Shown here: positions 1 to 10,261 of the stretch, piece by piece
Layout of the letters: each line of letters starts with the position of its first letter
Numbering within the stretch: the stretch's first letter is position 1
DNA from: Aurelia coerulea
Taxonomy: Eukaryota; Cnidaria; Scyphozoa; Semaeostomeae; Ulmaridae
Direction: 5' to 3'
Assembly (NCBI GenBank): GCA_039566865.1
Contig: CM076955.1
Span: 14,715,501-14,779,500, forward strand
DNA length: 64,000 nt
Position numbers and translations under genes: made by a program
Notes under the pieces: model-generated
The model's database searches: none
What the model was told of the DNA's origin: nothing
What the model saw: the letters and a program-made list of their open reading frames with translations, nothing else

Positions 1-67
1 CACTCAGTTCAAAGAAATTGTTCACTGAATTTTACACCAGCCTTTTTAAATATTTGGAACCTATGCT
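1..67. repeat. Right end of a Mutator-like foldback MITE (family F1)
   Basis: The sequence up to about 67, ending in CCTATGCT, matches the right terminal inverted repeat of the complete copies at 52666-53188 and 55503-55960. The left part of this copy lies outside the window. It sits in the intron following TSC2 exon 9. Confidence 0.6.
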
Positions 68-140
68 AGATATCTATATGTGAATAACCCAATGCATATT
101 ACTTCGACTAAACTTCGATTGATAAAATTGTTCAACAAAC

Positions 141-266
141 CCTCCAGCTTGCTTGACTAAATCTCTCAATGTTTACTGTTCGGCATAGTGTTGCAATCAG
201 CGGGTCTAAACCTTCAGAATGCAGGCCTCCGTATCGCACTGTGGAATCAAGTAACTGCAGACAGCT
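141..266 (-). CDS. TSC2: TSC2 (tuberin) coding exon 9
   Basis: Internal exon of 126 nt, 42 codons, phase 0 at both ends. On the minus strand it follows a good acceptor (tctttaacag) and ends at TGGAGG before GTTTGT, a weaker donor. It encodes SCLQLLDSTVRYGG and, further on, PLIATLCRTVNIERF. These align without gaps to the tuberin segment I recall as SLQVLDAVVCYN ... VTLCRTINVKEL. This is the N-terminal HEAT-like region of tuberin that contacts hamartin (TSC1). It is the last exon visible; the rest of the gene, including the C-terminal Rheb GAP domain, lies to the left of the window. Confidence 0.9.
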
Positions 267-349
267 CTGTTAAAGACAGAGAATAGAAAGTAATTTTCGA
301 AGACAAATAATGAACGATCCAATAACTCAATAAGCGTCAACATATTAGA

Positions 350-1075
350 CAAAATCGGCTGAGCTTTATTTACACCAGCTTCATAACTAAGGTGATAAAT
401 CTCTTAATAAAATATATTTTCAATTCTTTAACATATTTCGCAGTAGACTTATGACTGTTCGTCCCTTGTTTCCCTGCGTTCTTTGATTTGCTGTTATCAC
501 TTGCTCAATAAGGACTCATACCACTCTTATAAAGTGGGCCCCCTGTTTCAAAATGGCCTAAACTAGCGGGAGTTCTCGTACATTCACCAAAATCGCTTCA
601 AGATCTGGTCTAAAGAGCTTAAAGCAAACTTTTAGTACAAAGAATAATGTTTTCCTGACTTACTAATTGCAAAAAACATACCTTTCTAGCAGTAATCTTC
701 CTATGTAGAAACAAAATAGATCCATCGCAGCTACGAGAACTCCAGGCCGTATTAACAGCTTTTTGTGTGCAACAACAACAACTGTCTAATACCTTATTGG
801 TTGAAAACTAAATTCTAGCAATTTGATTGGTCAATACGGAACCACTCCGCATGGGCCTAAAGGGGCCCGCTCTATAAGAGAAATGGTATGAGTCCCCTAT
901 TACCAAGTGATGTCAGCAAATCATAGAACGCAGGGAAATAAGGGACGAAAAGTCATGAGTCTAATTTCGCAGCATGAAAACTTGTGCCATGAATGCAAAA
1001 AGTAGTATAATACTGAATGAAGCTTCGCAAGAATACGGTCACATGACATAAAGTGGGTAAAACAAACATATTTTG
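350..1075. repeat. Dispersed repeat R1, split by a MITE
   Basis: The flanks 350-443 and 964-1075 resemble the unbroken copies at about 42960-43120 and 49680-49840, which share the phrase ATGAATGCAAAAAGTAGTA. This copy is interrupted by the element at 444-963. It is intronic to TSC2. Confidence 0.6.
444..963. mobile_element. Foldback MITE with 9-bp TSD
   Basis: The two ends are inverted copies of roughly 110 bp: TAGACTTATGAC at the left and GTCATGAGTCTA at the right. The element is flanked by the perfect 9-bp duplication ATTTCGCAG (435-443 and 964-972). Long inverted repeats with a 9-bp duplication are typical of Mutator-like (MULE) elements. No coding capacity is visible. Confidence 0.75.
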
Positions 1076-1108
1076 TCTTCGTGAAGAGGAGGAAAGAAAT
1101 TTCAACTA

Positions 1109-1735
1109 CCGAGTGAGCCAGAAAAAAGTTCCCACCTTTGAAAATTCATAGCATCAAGGGTACTGGATGGATTGGAATGAATCAACATTTGCTTGACAGC
1201 CAAAAAATTGAAGTATTTTGTGATTTTTCTTGCCTTCTTATAAGCACTGGATAAATTGGTAAATTCAAGTTTACAAAAATTTGGTGGTTGCAAAACGACC
1301 GAAAAACGCTTAAAACACTTGATCAAATCACAAAGGACTCCTCGCTCAAAACAACAGAGAAAATGTAATTTCGCATGGGTGAGAGCTACCATCTGCATAT
1401 ATATTGCCATGGGATTGAAAATCTTTGGTATCTGTTTGAGAATCTATGTCTTATAACTCTTGAGAGAAGTGAAACGCCCGTGACTATTGTTCTGTGTGAG
1501 GAGAGTCCTAACAATTTAATCAAGTGTTTTAGGCCTTTTTTCAGTAATTTTGCAACCATGAATTTTTTGTAAAGTTGAATTTACCTATATTTGCAGTGCT
1601 TCTAAGAAGACCAGAAAAATCATTAAAGTACTTTGATCTTTTGGCTTTTAACTAGAATTTGAATCATTCAAATCCATGAAGTACTTGTGGTGCTACGAAT
1701 TTTCGAAAGAGGGAACTTTTTTCTGGCTCACCCGG
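1109..1735. mobile_element. TA-target foldback MITE, CCGGGTGAGCC type
   Basis: Inverted arms of about 220 bp start CCGAGTGAGCC (1109) and end GGCTCACCCGG (1735). TA dinucleotides lie on both sides (1107-1108, 1736-1737). The termini match the other TA-flanked elements at 4606, 19963 and 54396. The TA duplication suggests a Tc1/mariner-type transposase acting in trans. Confidence 0.7.
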
Positions 1736-1863
1736 TACATTTGAAGATAGAAATCCTCGTCTTGCTGAAGAAGTTTTGTGCGAAGCTTTTGTCTTCGCAA
1801 TTGTCATTCCTAAGCCTGCATATAGCATCAAGTAACCACCAAGTTGCTTGGGAGAAGACGGGC

Positions 1864-1924
1864 TATCATCATCATCATCATCATCATCATCACCACCACC
1901 ACCATCACCACCACCACCACCATC
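1864..1924. repeat. (CAT/CAC)n microsatellite
   Basis: About 60 bp of nearly pure ATC and ACC triplets. It would read as a polyhistidine run in one frame, but there is no gene context for that; it is intronic to TSC2. Confidence 0.9.
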
Positions 1925-1939
1925 AGTACACGATTACGC

Positions 1940-2050
1940 AAGAGATTGCAGGTAAGAACTTTTTACCAAGATGCATTGCGTGTATAATCAAATTCCTGCA
2001 GATCGTTGAAGATACTTAATTGGTATGCATTGCATCTTGGTGGAAAGTTC
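1940..2050. repeat. Short palindromic repeat
   Basis: AACTTTTTACCAAGATGCAT (left) and its near complement TGCATCTTGGTGGAAAGTTC (right) form a hairpin of about 110 bp. A related, longer palindrome lies at 9490-9720. Confidence 0.55.
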
Positions 2051-2446
2051 CTCTGAGCCTTTTCATTGTCCTTCTTGCTTCGCAAAAGTGCTTTTCTTGC
2101 GGGTGTCTCGGTAGTAATCTACGCAGATGCCCGTATCATCTTATTTGATATACTTTAGCAATTTGGTTCTACGACCTCAAATTTTTGGACACAGAAAGGC
2201 TTGTTTAATGATCTGTCGGAGAAATGGATGCTTAAAAAGTCTTTTTATTTGTTTCTGTTGAAAACTATTTATTTCACTGAGAGCATTGAATTAACTTTCA
2301 AAGTTGTACAGGCACATGTGAGAAAGAAAATGATAGAAATTTGTTCCACTCTATATGAAACAAGAAGCTCAACGAGATTTCTATACTATTGCATCAAAAT
2401 TTTTTGTGTTTCTTTGTTTATACCCAGCATACCAGGGCAGTTTCTA

Positions 2447-2515
2447 GGACACTGAAAAGTTAACCGTATCGAAACAGTATCCTGGTCCTTCCTCTCGATG
2501 TAACCACACAACCAT
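2447..2515. repeat. SINE tail fragment
   Basis: Resembles the 3' part of the SINE at 44880-45058, sharing CTGGTCCTTC and TCGATGT-ACCACAC. It carries no tRNA-like head. Confidence 0.45.
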
Positions 2516-2547
2516 TGTTACCATTTTTAATCAGCTCTGTGTGAAAG

Positions 2548-3085
2548 CAAGTACAGAAACTTTATGCCTTAGCAAGGGTGTTCAATTACATGGATGCAGA
2601 CAAACTCAAACTGATAATGAGGTCTTTTATTATGTCACATTTCAGCTATTGTCCGTTAATTTGGATGTTTCATGATAGAGCTACAAATAATCGAATAAAT
2701 AGAATTCATGAAAGGGCTTTGCGAATTGTATACAGAGACACTGAATCCTCCTCCTTTGATGAACTTTTAGTAAAAGATAACTCAGTATCAGTTCACCAAA
2801 GAAACTGGCAGTTGCTTATGATAGAGATTTATAAAACCAAAAACAATTTAAATCCAGCTTTCATGGAAGATATCTTCGTCGAAAGAACGAACAAGTACAA
2901 TCTTAGAAATAACGATGGTCTTCTGGTACCAAGGGCAAATACAACTGCTCATGGTATAAGAAACCATACGATATGTTGGAAGTAGACTTTGGCAAACATT
3001 ACCACGTGAAACTAAAGAGTCTTCCACCCTAGGAGTCTTTAAGGGTCGTATTAAAAGTTGGGTTACAGCCAAATGCAACTGTAAA
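2548..3085 (+). pseudogene. LINE 'A' reverse transcriptase C-terminal fragment
   Basis: Reads LARVFNYMDADKLKLIMRSF, then HFSYCPLIWMFHDR and IHERALRIVY. These are typical of the region behind the reverse transcriptase of Jockey/CR1-group non-LTR retrotransposons. A one-base shift near 2960 breaks the frame; the downstream frame continues RLWQTLPRETKES and FKGRIKSWVTAKCNC. It is 5'-truncated and dead. The element resumes at 3612-3660 after a second LINE insertion. Confidence 0.8.
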
Positions 3086-3611
3086 TTTTCATAAATTTAA
3101 ACACAATTTTAAAGATACCACAAATCCTATGTGTCCGACAAATGATGGTATTGAAGATACGGAACACTTCTTGTTGCTCTGCCCTTGTTTTGATGTACAA
3201 AGACGAGACCTCCTCGCTGGAATCTATGCATTAATACGACCACTTGGATATGTAAATCTTGCAAATGAAGCTTTACTACAACTTTTATTGTATGGCAATA
3301 AAGATTTTCCTATTTCACTAAATAGACAAATTCTTGAGCTAACGCTACATTTTATCCATGAAACTGGTCGATTCGAGTGAATTTCTGTAGCCACTTAACC
3401 ATCCCTTCATAAAAGCCACCCGTTTTTGTCCCATAGTTAAAGTAGTTTCTTTTCCTTTATTATCCTTATTTAATGGCCTCGGGGTAGACACAGCCTTTTG
3501 CTCCCTGGGGTTGATCGTCCTAGTAGTATTGTAGAGTAATTTTATAAGTAATGTAGTTCGTAATTTGTATTGTAAATTTTATTTGGAATATATTATATAA
3601 AAAAAAAAAAA
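3086..3611 (+). mobile_element. LINE 'B' 3' fragment with poly(A), inserted in LINE A
   Basis: Starts in coding sequence FHKFKHNFKDT and continues NPMCPTNDGIEDTEHF ... LLYGNKDFPI to a stop at 3378-3380. A roughly 220-bp 3' UTR and a poly(A) run at 3599-3614 follow. The same C-terminal domain occurs in the long minus-strand LINE (34170-36413) and in a fragment near 48400. The duplicated target AAATGCAACTG (3071 and 3612) brackets it, so it is a target-primed insertion into LINE A. Confidence 0.8.
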
Positions 3612-3805
3612 AAATGCAACTGCAAGATTTGCAAGACATATGTCAAGAATTTTGGATATCTTTAGATTAAATTTGCAATTAGATTTTAAATTTTAGAAAG
3701 TATGTAAAATAGGTTTTCTTTGTACATAGTTGGCTTTAATTAGCTGTTTCAGCTACTCTTGTCGTCAACTTGAAATAAATTATATATTATTACACAACGT
3801 GATTC

Positions 3806-4016
3806 CTTTAACCTGGAAGTACAAAAGGCTGGCGATTCTCCTCAATCTCCGTAGCCAGTTTGACAGGGCGGGGACTCTAACCACCAACCTTCAGATTGGT
3901 AAATGCACAAACAATCTTCTTGTATGCGCGTTGCACAATGTTTCATTAAACACAAACAAATAATAGTATAAATAATCAGATTGGTAGTCAAGCGTGTTAC
4001 AACTGAGCCATACTTC
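3806..4016 (-). repeat. tRNA-derived SINE, interrupted
   Basis: Read on the minus strand it has a box A-like TGGCTCAGTTGTAACA, and a box B-like GGTTAGAGTCC further on. The same unit occurs at 44880-45058. It is split by a 75-bp insert (3901-3975) with an A-rich end. The 10-bp duplication TCAGATTGGT is present at 3891-3900 and 3976-3985. It is not a functional tRNA, because no acceptor stem is evident. Confidence 0.65.
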
Positions 4017-4085
4017 ATCATCAGTCAGCATTACCATTTCAGTTAGCTCTCATTTATATCTGATTAGTGTATTCTAACCTTGGCA

Positions 4086-4300
4086 TTATACCTTGAAGGT
4101 TCGTGGCACAGTGGTGTAATCCTCTGACTTTGCAGCCAGAACAGTCAAGCGGAATGGGTTCAATATCCGGTAGGACCCCACCACTTGAGGGTCGTGACAA
4201 GGGGTCGCGAACTCCATTAGGTCTATTTCTCTAGGTCTATGCTCTATTTCTGCGATCCCAACGCTTGGCGCTGAAAAAGGCAACTTTATCATTTCATTCA
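4086..4300 (+). repeat. Candidate tRNA-derived SINE, second type
   Basis: GTGGCACAGTGGTGTAA resembles RNA polymerase III box A, and GGGTTCAATATCC about 50 bp downstream resembles box B. No folding into a full tRNA cloverleaf was found, so a SINE is likelier than a tRNA gene. Confidence 0.4.
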
Positions 4301-4421
4301 TCGTGGAAATTTAAGTTCATTTGCTGACACTTTTGCCGCAATTCACTCTCAAGATTTTATTACACATGACAAATTGCCTCCATCATAATTCAGGGAAACA
4401 GCAAAAAATATCTATCAATAC

Positions 4422-4470
4422 CTCAATTTCCTTTTCATTTTGAGCTTTATTGCAGCAGCGACATGTTCGT
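4422..4470 (-). CDS. TSC2: TSC2 (tuberin) coding exon 8
   Basis: Short 49-nt exon. The acceptor is tttttcaacag, and GAG precedes the donor GTATTG. It completes the split codon left by exon 7 (GA + A) and ends in phase 0. It encodes RTCRCCNKAQNEKEIE, which corresponds to the tuberin stretch ICLLCVRTASSVDIE. The phase fit on both sides supports it despite modest identity. Confidence 0.82.
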
Positions 4471-4605
4471 CTGTTGAAAAAAGCAAGAAAATGAGCACCA
4501 TAATTAGGAAAAGATGAGATATACACATAAGTGAGTCAAGATACAACCATGGAAGTATACGTTCTCTAATTTTCTAAAAAGGTTGGTGTAAAATGCTGCC
4601 ACCTA

Positions 4606-5159
4606 CCAGGTGTCCCATAAAAAAGTACTCCTGTTTAAAAAATCACAAAAAATTGATTATCAAACCCTTGAAAAAATTTTCTGTTTGAGTTGTTTTGTTA
4701 AAGACCCAAAAATATTCATAGATGATAAATGTTTGCTTTTGAGAAGCAAACAATGTTGCAAGGTAGAGAAATAATACGTTGAAAAACGTCATTTTGAGCT
4801 ATTGTTTTTAAGCAACATAGTCAATCTTGCCTAAAAATCAACATTTTAAGACTTTTTATCGTTATTGAAGTCTCCAATGATGGTGCGCATTTCCTTCCGT
4901 CATTTATGACCAAATTAGAAGCTTTACATGCACAAAGAAATTGATATGGTAATCATCAGTGTTTTTTTGCAGTATGATTCAAAACCAGGTAGCCTTAGAG
5001 AGCTAAATTTGCTAATTTTTAAACGAATTACAATATCAACTATATCTTGGAAAATTATTTGGTCCTTGATCCACTTCACAAAAAAAGAAAATCGAAGATT
5101 GGCTGTGTAATCAAATTTTGGTGATTTTTCAAACAGGAGTACTTTTTTGGGACACCCGG
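4606..5159. mobile_element. TA-target MITE, CCGGGTGTCCC type
   Basis: A 554-bp element. Terminal inverted repeats of about 43 bp begin CCAGGTGTCCCATAAAAAAG and end GACACCCGG. TA flanks both sides (4604-4605, 5160-5161). It has no transposase ORF. Confidence 0.8.
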
Positions 5160-5272
5160 TATTTCATTTGAAATTAATGGTTTGAGAGAAACTTTAGCTA
5201 CTTTGCTATAATTCCGTGGTTGGAATTTTCAGAAATCTTCAATATCTTTAGATTTAGATTTTTAGATTTATG

Positions 5273-5500
5273 TGATTGAAGAGATCCAAAGCCTGTTTAA
5301 AAAGAAAGATTATACACGAAACATGAGAGACTGTATCCAGTTCATATTGCCTACCCAAATCCAACATTGGAAGAAGCTCTTTTAAGTACAGAGCAGCACT
5401 TGTATGGAACAACCTCCCTGTAAACCTAAAGAAGGTCACTAGCTATGAAAGTTTAAAAAAGAGGCTATCAAAGAACAACAGAAGTTTAGATACCAATTTC
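5273..5500 (+). pseudogene. LINE C-terminal fragment
   Basis: In shifting frames it reads SFKYRAALVWNNLPVNLKKV followed by SYESFKKRLSKN. This is the familiar 'RAALVWNNLP ... FKKRLK' block at the C-terminal end of non-LTR retrotransposon ORF2. It is frameshifted, short and inside an F1 MITE. Confidence 0.6.
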
Positions 5501-6599
5501 TCATTTAAACAAAGGGACGAAAATTTTAATTATTTTTAAATAAAGAAATCAGATTTTAAATAGGCTTTAAGTTTTCAGTTTCTTTTATCTTTAATTTGTA
5601 GGTCCACATCAGCTTTTTAAGCTGCCTTGATTATGACCTGCGTTAACAAATCACAAATGTATGTAAGTATGTATGTATGTAAATCACAGCGTACTACATA
5701 TTTCAACTCATCTGAGGATGTGGCGTCATCAATGCTTCGAAATCTTAAACCAGAAGAGTGAAATGCTTTTGCTTGATAGCATATTGTAGACGAAACATTC
5801 CTATACTGTGGTTTTCTTGAACTGCTCATCAACTTCCAAAGGAAAACAAATTTCAAAGGAAAACAAAATAAGCATGGCAAATTATTATTATGTTATTCGT
5901 TATGTTTGTTCAACAAGTTTAGAAATTACGATCGTTTTAAGTTTTTTCAAAACTTTTCTTAAGAGACACACTCTAATTTAGAAAATACTGAAGATTTCTA
6001 AACAGTTTAAGCGTACAATGATAGCAAAATAGCTAAAGTTACGTTCAAGCCACTCAATTCAAAGAAATAAGTAATAAAATGTAGCCTATGCTCCTTAGCC
6101 TCACTCGACCGACCAAAACCCTCAACTGACCCTCATCTCATCTCATTGATGTTGTTGTTGTTGTTGTCGCTCCAGTGAAGGCTTGATTTTCCTAGAGCTG
6201 CAAAACCCGATAAAAATCTCAATCGGTGACAACTATTGTTCGCCCTTGTGTGCTAATCAGGAAATGACCTAAAGGAAGGCGTTTTCTTGCAATTATGGCT
6301 TAAGGAAACATTCATCAATGTACTGACAGCTAGTATTATAGTACAGTAGTTCTGGAAAACTGATTTTTGTGGCGTCTTAGGCTCGGTGGTTTTCAAAACA
6401 AGTAGCAAATGATTTAGTCCATATATATTGACGTACACATAACATCAGTACAAGGCTGATTCATTTCTGGAAGCGTATGGAAATGAGTCGTTGTTGTAGC
6501 GGTATCACTTCAGTCAGAAAGAGAAGCAACAACACGACATGTATGCTTATGCTCTTATGCTCTCAGGCTATCGACACAACAAATAAGACTCTGACTTAC

Positions 6600-6686
6600 T
6601 CGACTAAACCAGTGATGATATCTTTATCCAAGAAACTTGAATTGTAATGAACAAGATTTATCATGAATTGAAGAAAATCATCAGTT
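6600..6686 (-). CDS. TSC2: TSC2 (tuberin) coding exon 7
   Basis: 87-nt exon between acceptor ttgctttcacag and donor GTAAGTC. It completes an AG+A codon and leaves GA for exon 8. It encodes TDDFLQFMINLVHYNSSFLD and then KDIITGLV. This aligns with tuberin [20 protein letters not shown], so the HEAT-repeat helices are preserved. Confidence 0.92.
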
Positions 6687-6737
6687 CTGTGAAAGCAATG
6701 GAAATAAAACCATTAGAGTTTTTATAGATCAATATCT

Positions 6738-6800
6738 AGGGGGGGGGGTTATATGTTGGTAGTACGAGGATGTGCCATTTCTTAGGGGTATTGTTTTTAA
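6738..6800 (+). repeat. G-tract element (family G), left end
   Basis: A run of about ten G followed by TTATATGTTGGTAGTACGAG and GATGTGCC. This is the same arrangement (poly-G, then [A/C]GGGGA[T/C]GTGCC) as at 9768, 17624 and 63082. No matching right end was identified. Confidence 0.5.
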
Positions 6801-7489
6801 TAAGTTGCGGAATTACAGGTATCATTTACATAAATTTTGCAGAATTATCGGTAACATTTCATTGCAAAAAGCATAGAAATCACAGAAAATGTTGCCAGAT
6901 TTACGGTTTTGTGGCCCAGACATTCATAAAATTTGCGGAATTATGACCCTAAAATTCATTATAATTAGCAGAACTATGGGTAGAAATTTTTTTGGGCAAA
7001 ATGGCAGGTCTGTGTCAGATGATAGGACAAGATACCCTGAGAAATCAATACTTTAAATCCTTATAGCTGCGCAGCAGGATCTAATCGTTTCCAATCGATG
7101 CATCAATATCTGAGTGGCTAGGGGTATGGTATCGAGTCCGAATTCCGATTCAGTTATTCAGAGCATCACTGACAGACACACCAATATTTCTTTTTTCTAA
7201 AGAATGCAAAAAGTTGATACCTGCAGCCCGGTAAATAAAAATTCTTTGTTGACAAATCTAGTTTTATCAAAAATAGGCCTTAATACAAAGTACCACAATC
7301 CTTTATAAAAAGAAAGTTCATTGCAAATTTGCCTCCCGTCAGAGTCACTCAATGACGAGCGTCGCTAACGGCAACGCACGAGATTTGTTGGTAATATTTA
7401 TATTAAGAAACAGCAAGCCTCGTTCTTTGCATCAAAATTAGCTTCTTATGGAAATGCAGTTGCGTCTCGAATTGAAAACTACTTTGCAT

Positions 7490-7770
7490 AAAGTAAAAAT
7501 ATGGCGAGAGATGTTTCTAGAGGAGCAAATCTATGGAATAGCCCCAAAGCCGTGTCAAGGCAGGCATCTTTTCCGTATTTTTTAAAACAACTATTTTAAG
7601 GCCGGAATTGATCTGTTTATTTTTTATTGTAAATTTTGAACTCTACTGGGCAAAAGTTTCAAATGTTGAAAATAAGGTTTATGGTTGGATTTAATTAATA
7701 GTTGCTTTCTGCTGAAGGGCAACCCTCTTGAAAAGGAATAAATATGAAAATAGATAAATACTTATCAAAA
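7490..7770 (+). pseudogene. LINE 3' terminal fragment
   Basis: Reads MARDVSRGANLWNSPKAVSR, like the 'ANLWNSLP' block near the end of LINE ORF2. A 3' UTR-like stretch then ends in AATAAATATGAAAATAGATAAATA, a degenerate A-rich tail. Confidence 0.45.
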
Positions 7771-8638
7771 TGGCTTCCTTCAGCAGAAGCCGATTAAGAA
7801 CATTTCTAAGAACATTTGCGAACAATTTTTATTTGGTAGCCCAAACGTAAAAGTGCCCTAACGTAAAAGCGACCATTTCCTACATCCAATCAACATAGAG
7901 ATTAGGCTAGAAATAAATACACCAAATCACAATGCACCCTACCAGATGAGTCAGAGGAATATTTCTTTGACGAGCCTGGTATACCTTCATTTTTGTAGCC
8001 TATATTTTGTTTGTTAAATTAGATCGCATCCTTGCATTAAATTATTGTAAGTTTCGTTCGTATTGGGAATTCGATGACCCTATGTCCTTTCTCGCTACGA
8101 ACGACACATTTCTTTCATATTCTAGTTTAACTGTTGTTGTTACTTTGTAAATGTTAATATTTCATGATGATATAAAAAAGCTGACTACGGTGGTTTCTGC
8201 AAAGTTCTAATTACTTAAAGGGAATCGACAAAGTTAAGAGCTGGCCCGGGCCAAGTCTATACTCTATCGAATTTGGTCTAATTGACATGTGCCGTTTCAT
8301 TGTGTAGCTAAAGAAATAATGCATGTGTGGGCGCTTCTTTTGCCTATTTATAGCGGATAGTCGATATCGCTTTGTTGACTCCCTTTAAGCCCAGGGGCAC
8401 TCATAAAAACTCGGACAGCAATGCTCTTCTTATGGGAGTCAATAGGACTGACGTGTTACTTTTAAAGTCTGTGAATCTCTACATCTTTTATATCGAAAGA
8501 AAATTAGTTCAAATGAGCATCGCTGTCCGAAAATTTACAGAGTTCCCCCCTGGGCATAAAAGATTAAAAAGAGACACAATGACGTGCGGCAAGGATTCCA
8601 AAATTCTAGCAAAAAGATATGAAATTTTAAACACCTAC
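7771..8638. other. TSC2 intron 6, no recognised feature
   Basis: Apart from AT-rich unique-looking sequence I see no gene, repeat boundary or RNA here. A 92-codon plus-strand open frame at 8372-8650 runs antisense over exon 6 and has no domain; I treat it as chance. Confidence 0.5.
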
Positions 8639-8684
8639 CTCTCTCCGTAGAGAGCTTGGTCGGTAAATCGTAGCAAAAATGGTC
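8639..8684 (-). CDS. TSC2: TSC2 (tuberin) coding exon 6
   Basis: 46-nt microexon between acceptor tttgattttcag and donor GTAGGTG. With the G carried over from exon 5 it reads GPFLLRFTDQALYGE plus AG of the next codon. This corresponds to tuberin ELADFVLQWMDVGLSS. Its identity rests on position and phase as much as on similarity. Confidence 0.88.
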
Positions 8685-9306
8685 CTGAAAATCAAAAAAT
8701 GGAATAAAGAAGTATTTGTTCTAATGGACTTTCAACAATGAAACTTTAAACGATTTAAATTAAACCTCCTTGTCAATGGTAGCATGATTTGTCAATACAC
8801 AATGAGAAATTGGAATACAGTAGTCCAAAATCCTCCCTTTTTGACAAAATCTTAGGCCACTATTACATCGAAAGGACCCATTTTAATACGGCTGTAAAGT
8901 TTAAGTGTGCATTCAATATCAACAGCTAAAAAGCGAAAATTACTCTCGAGTCTGGACTCCAGAATAGACGTCACCCCTGCTCGCATCCACCCCCCCCCCC
9001 CCGTTAATTGATTTCGAGCTCCTTTAAATATGAAACATGTGAAATAGTCTTTTCTCAAACATGAATCAACGTGTATTTCTCATGTGTAGCTTCTTGGATT
9101 TAAACTCGTTTTACAGCCACGCAACTGGTGCATTTTGTCCCATTACAGAAGAGCATATTGAATTCTCCTAATTTTCCACGCACTCCGCATGTATAAGATC
9201 CCCCCCCCCCCTTAACCCTCCCCTCCCACCCCTCCATTCTGGATTTGAGAAAGTGTGCAAGAAAATAAAGATATCTTTCAAGACGTTCTGGTGAAGATTT
9301 ACTTAC

Positions 9307-9368
9307 CAAAATGTTCACAATATGACACGTCTTTACCGTTATCTGTCAGTGCTCGCAGAAGTTCAATT
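9307..9368 (-). CDS. TSC2: TSC2 (tuberin) coding exon 5
   Basis: 62-nt exon with acceptor ttttgtttgcag and donor GTAAGTAA. It encodes IELLRALTDNGKDVSYCEHF. The core RALTDNG matches tuberin FKALTDNGRHITYLEE, one of the clearest diagnostic blocks of the family. Confidence 0.94.
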
Positions 9369-9489
9369 CTGCAAACAAAAGCAATAAAGTTCACTATCAA
9401 ATGCAGTGCCTAATAAACGTACCCTTCCTAGAGTTAAGCTTTATTCCGATCATTGTAGCAGTGGAGGTGGTAATCACTAAATTCAACAC

Positions 9490-9720
9490 AACACGATCAC
9501 GCCAAAAAAATGGCGGCAAGGAACTTTTTACTAAGTGGATTGCGCTCTTTATGCGAATCCCTGTAGAATAGTTAGAGATTTGTAATAGACAATTATGCTA
9601 AAAGATGGCAGCAAGGAACTTTTTACCAATCCCTGTAGAATCATTAAAGATTCGCAATTAAAACGCAACGCATCTTGGTAAAAAATTGCCCGCCACCATC
9701 TTGGATGTAGTCGTTCATTC
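9490..9720. repeat. Palindromic MITE-like repeat
   Basis: AAAATGGCGGCAAGGAACTT (9508 onward) reappears inverted as the stretch near 9680-9712, AAAAAATTGCCCGCCACCAT. It is similar to 1940-2050. Confidence 0.5.
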
Positions 9721-9767
9721 AATTGAATTAAAAAGTGCTGAAAAGTATCGTTGTTCTCGTTGTCGTT

Positions 9768-10078
9768 GCCCGGGGGGTCTACCTTGGAGAAAAACAACGG
9801 GGATGTGCCTGCCAAAAGAAAATTTTATGACCCTGTCCTGGAATAAATGCTCGAAAACATAGTACCTGTCGTGGATAATACAAGTATCTTTTGTAAGTTA
9901 CCTTAAGTTTGCACGTCAAATCTTACCTGTCCTGGGAAAAAAGCTTCAATGAACATACCTGTGCCGGAATAAATGCACAAAAGGTATAATCCTGTTCTGG
10001 AATTTTCAACCGAAAATGGAGCCTTATTGGCAGGCACATCCTCGGGTGATCAATGTATTAAGTAGACCCCCCAGGAGT
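9768..10078. repeat. G-tract element (family G), both ends present
   Basis: Left end GGGGGGTCTACC ... GGGGATGTGCCTGCC is inverted at the right as GGCAGGCACATCCTC ... GTAGACCCCCC. Between them are degenerate direct repeats of a unit like ACCTGTCCTGGAATAAATGC. It lies in TSC2 intron 4. Confidence 0.65.
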
Positions 10079-10261
10079 CGTTGTGATAATCGTCGCTGTG
10101 ATAATCCAAGGTTTTGCTCCTTGAAGGATGTCCATGCCCAACTTGGGAAAAACGTTGTCAAAAATTTCACGTGAAAGTGTCCGTGAATGCAACTGAAAAG
10201 CTTTGCATCAGAAATTTCGCGCTTTCGCAAATCTCACGTGACATCTAATTTGCGACAGACT

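Larger units (their letters stand above)
4577..6092. repeat. Degenerate F1 foldback MITE carrying two nested insertions
   Basis: The ends AAAAAGGTTGGTGTAAAAT (left) and CCTATGCT (right, with a small deletion) match family F1. The middle (5690-5990) matches 52820-53000, including TTTCAACTCATTTGAGGATG-like and AAACCAGAAGAGTGA blocks. It is interrupted by the TA-target MITE (4606-5159) and by a LINE fragment (about 5273-5500). Confidence 0.65.

Noticed and set aside
1687..2019. 110-codon frame with a polyhistidine run
   Set aside because: The histidines come from the (CAT)n microsatellite inside a TSC2 intron; no exon signals fit.
4086..4300. tRNA gene
   Set aside because: Only box A- and box B-like blocks are present, without a closing acceptor stem; treated as a SINE.
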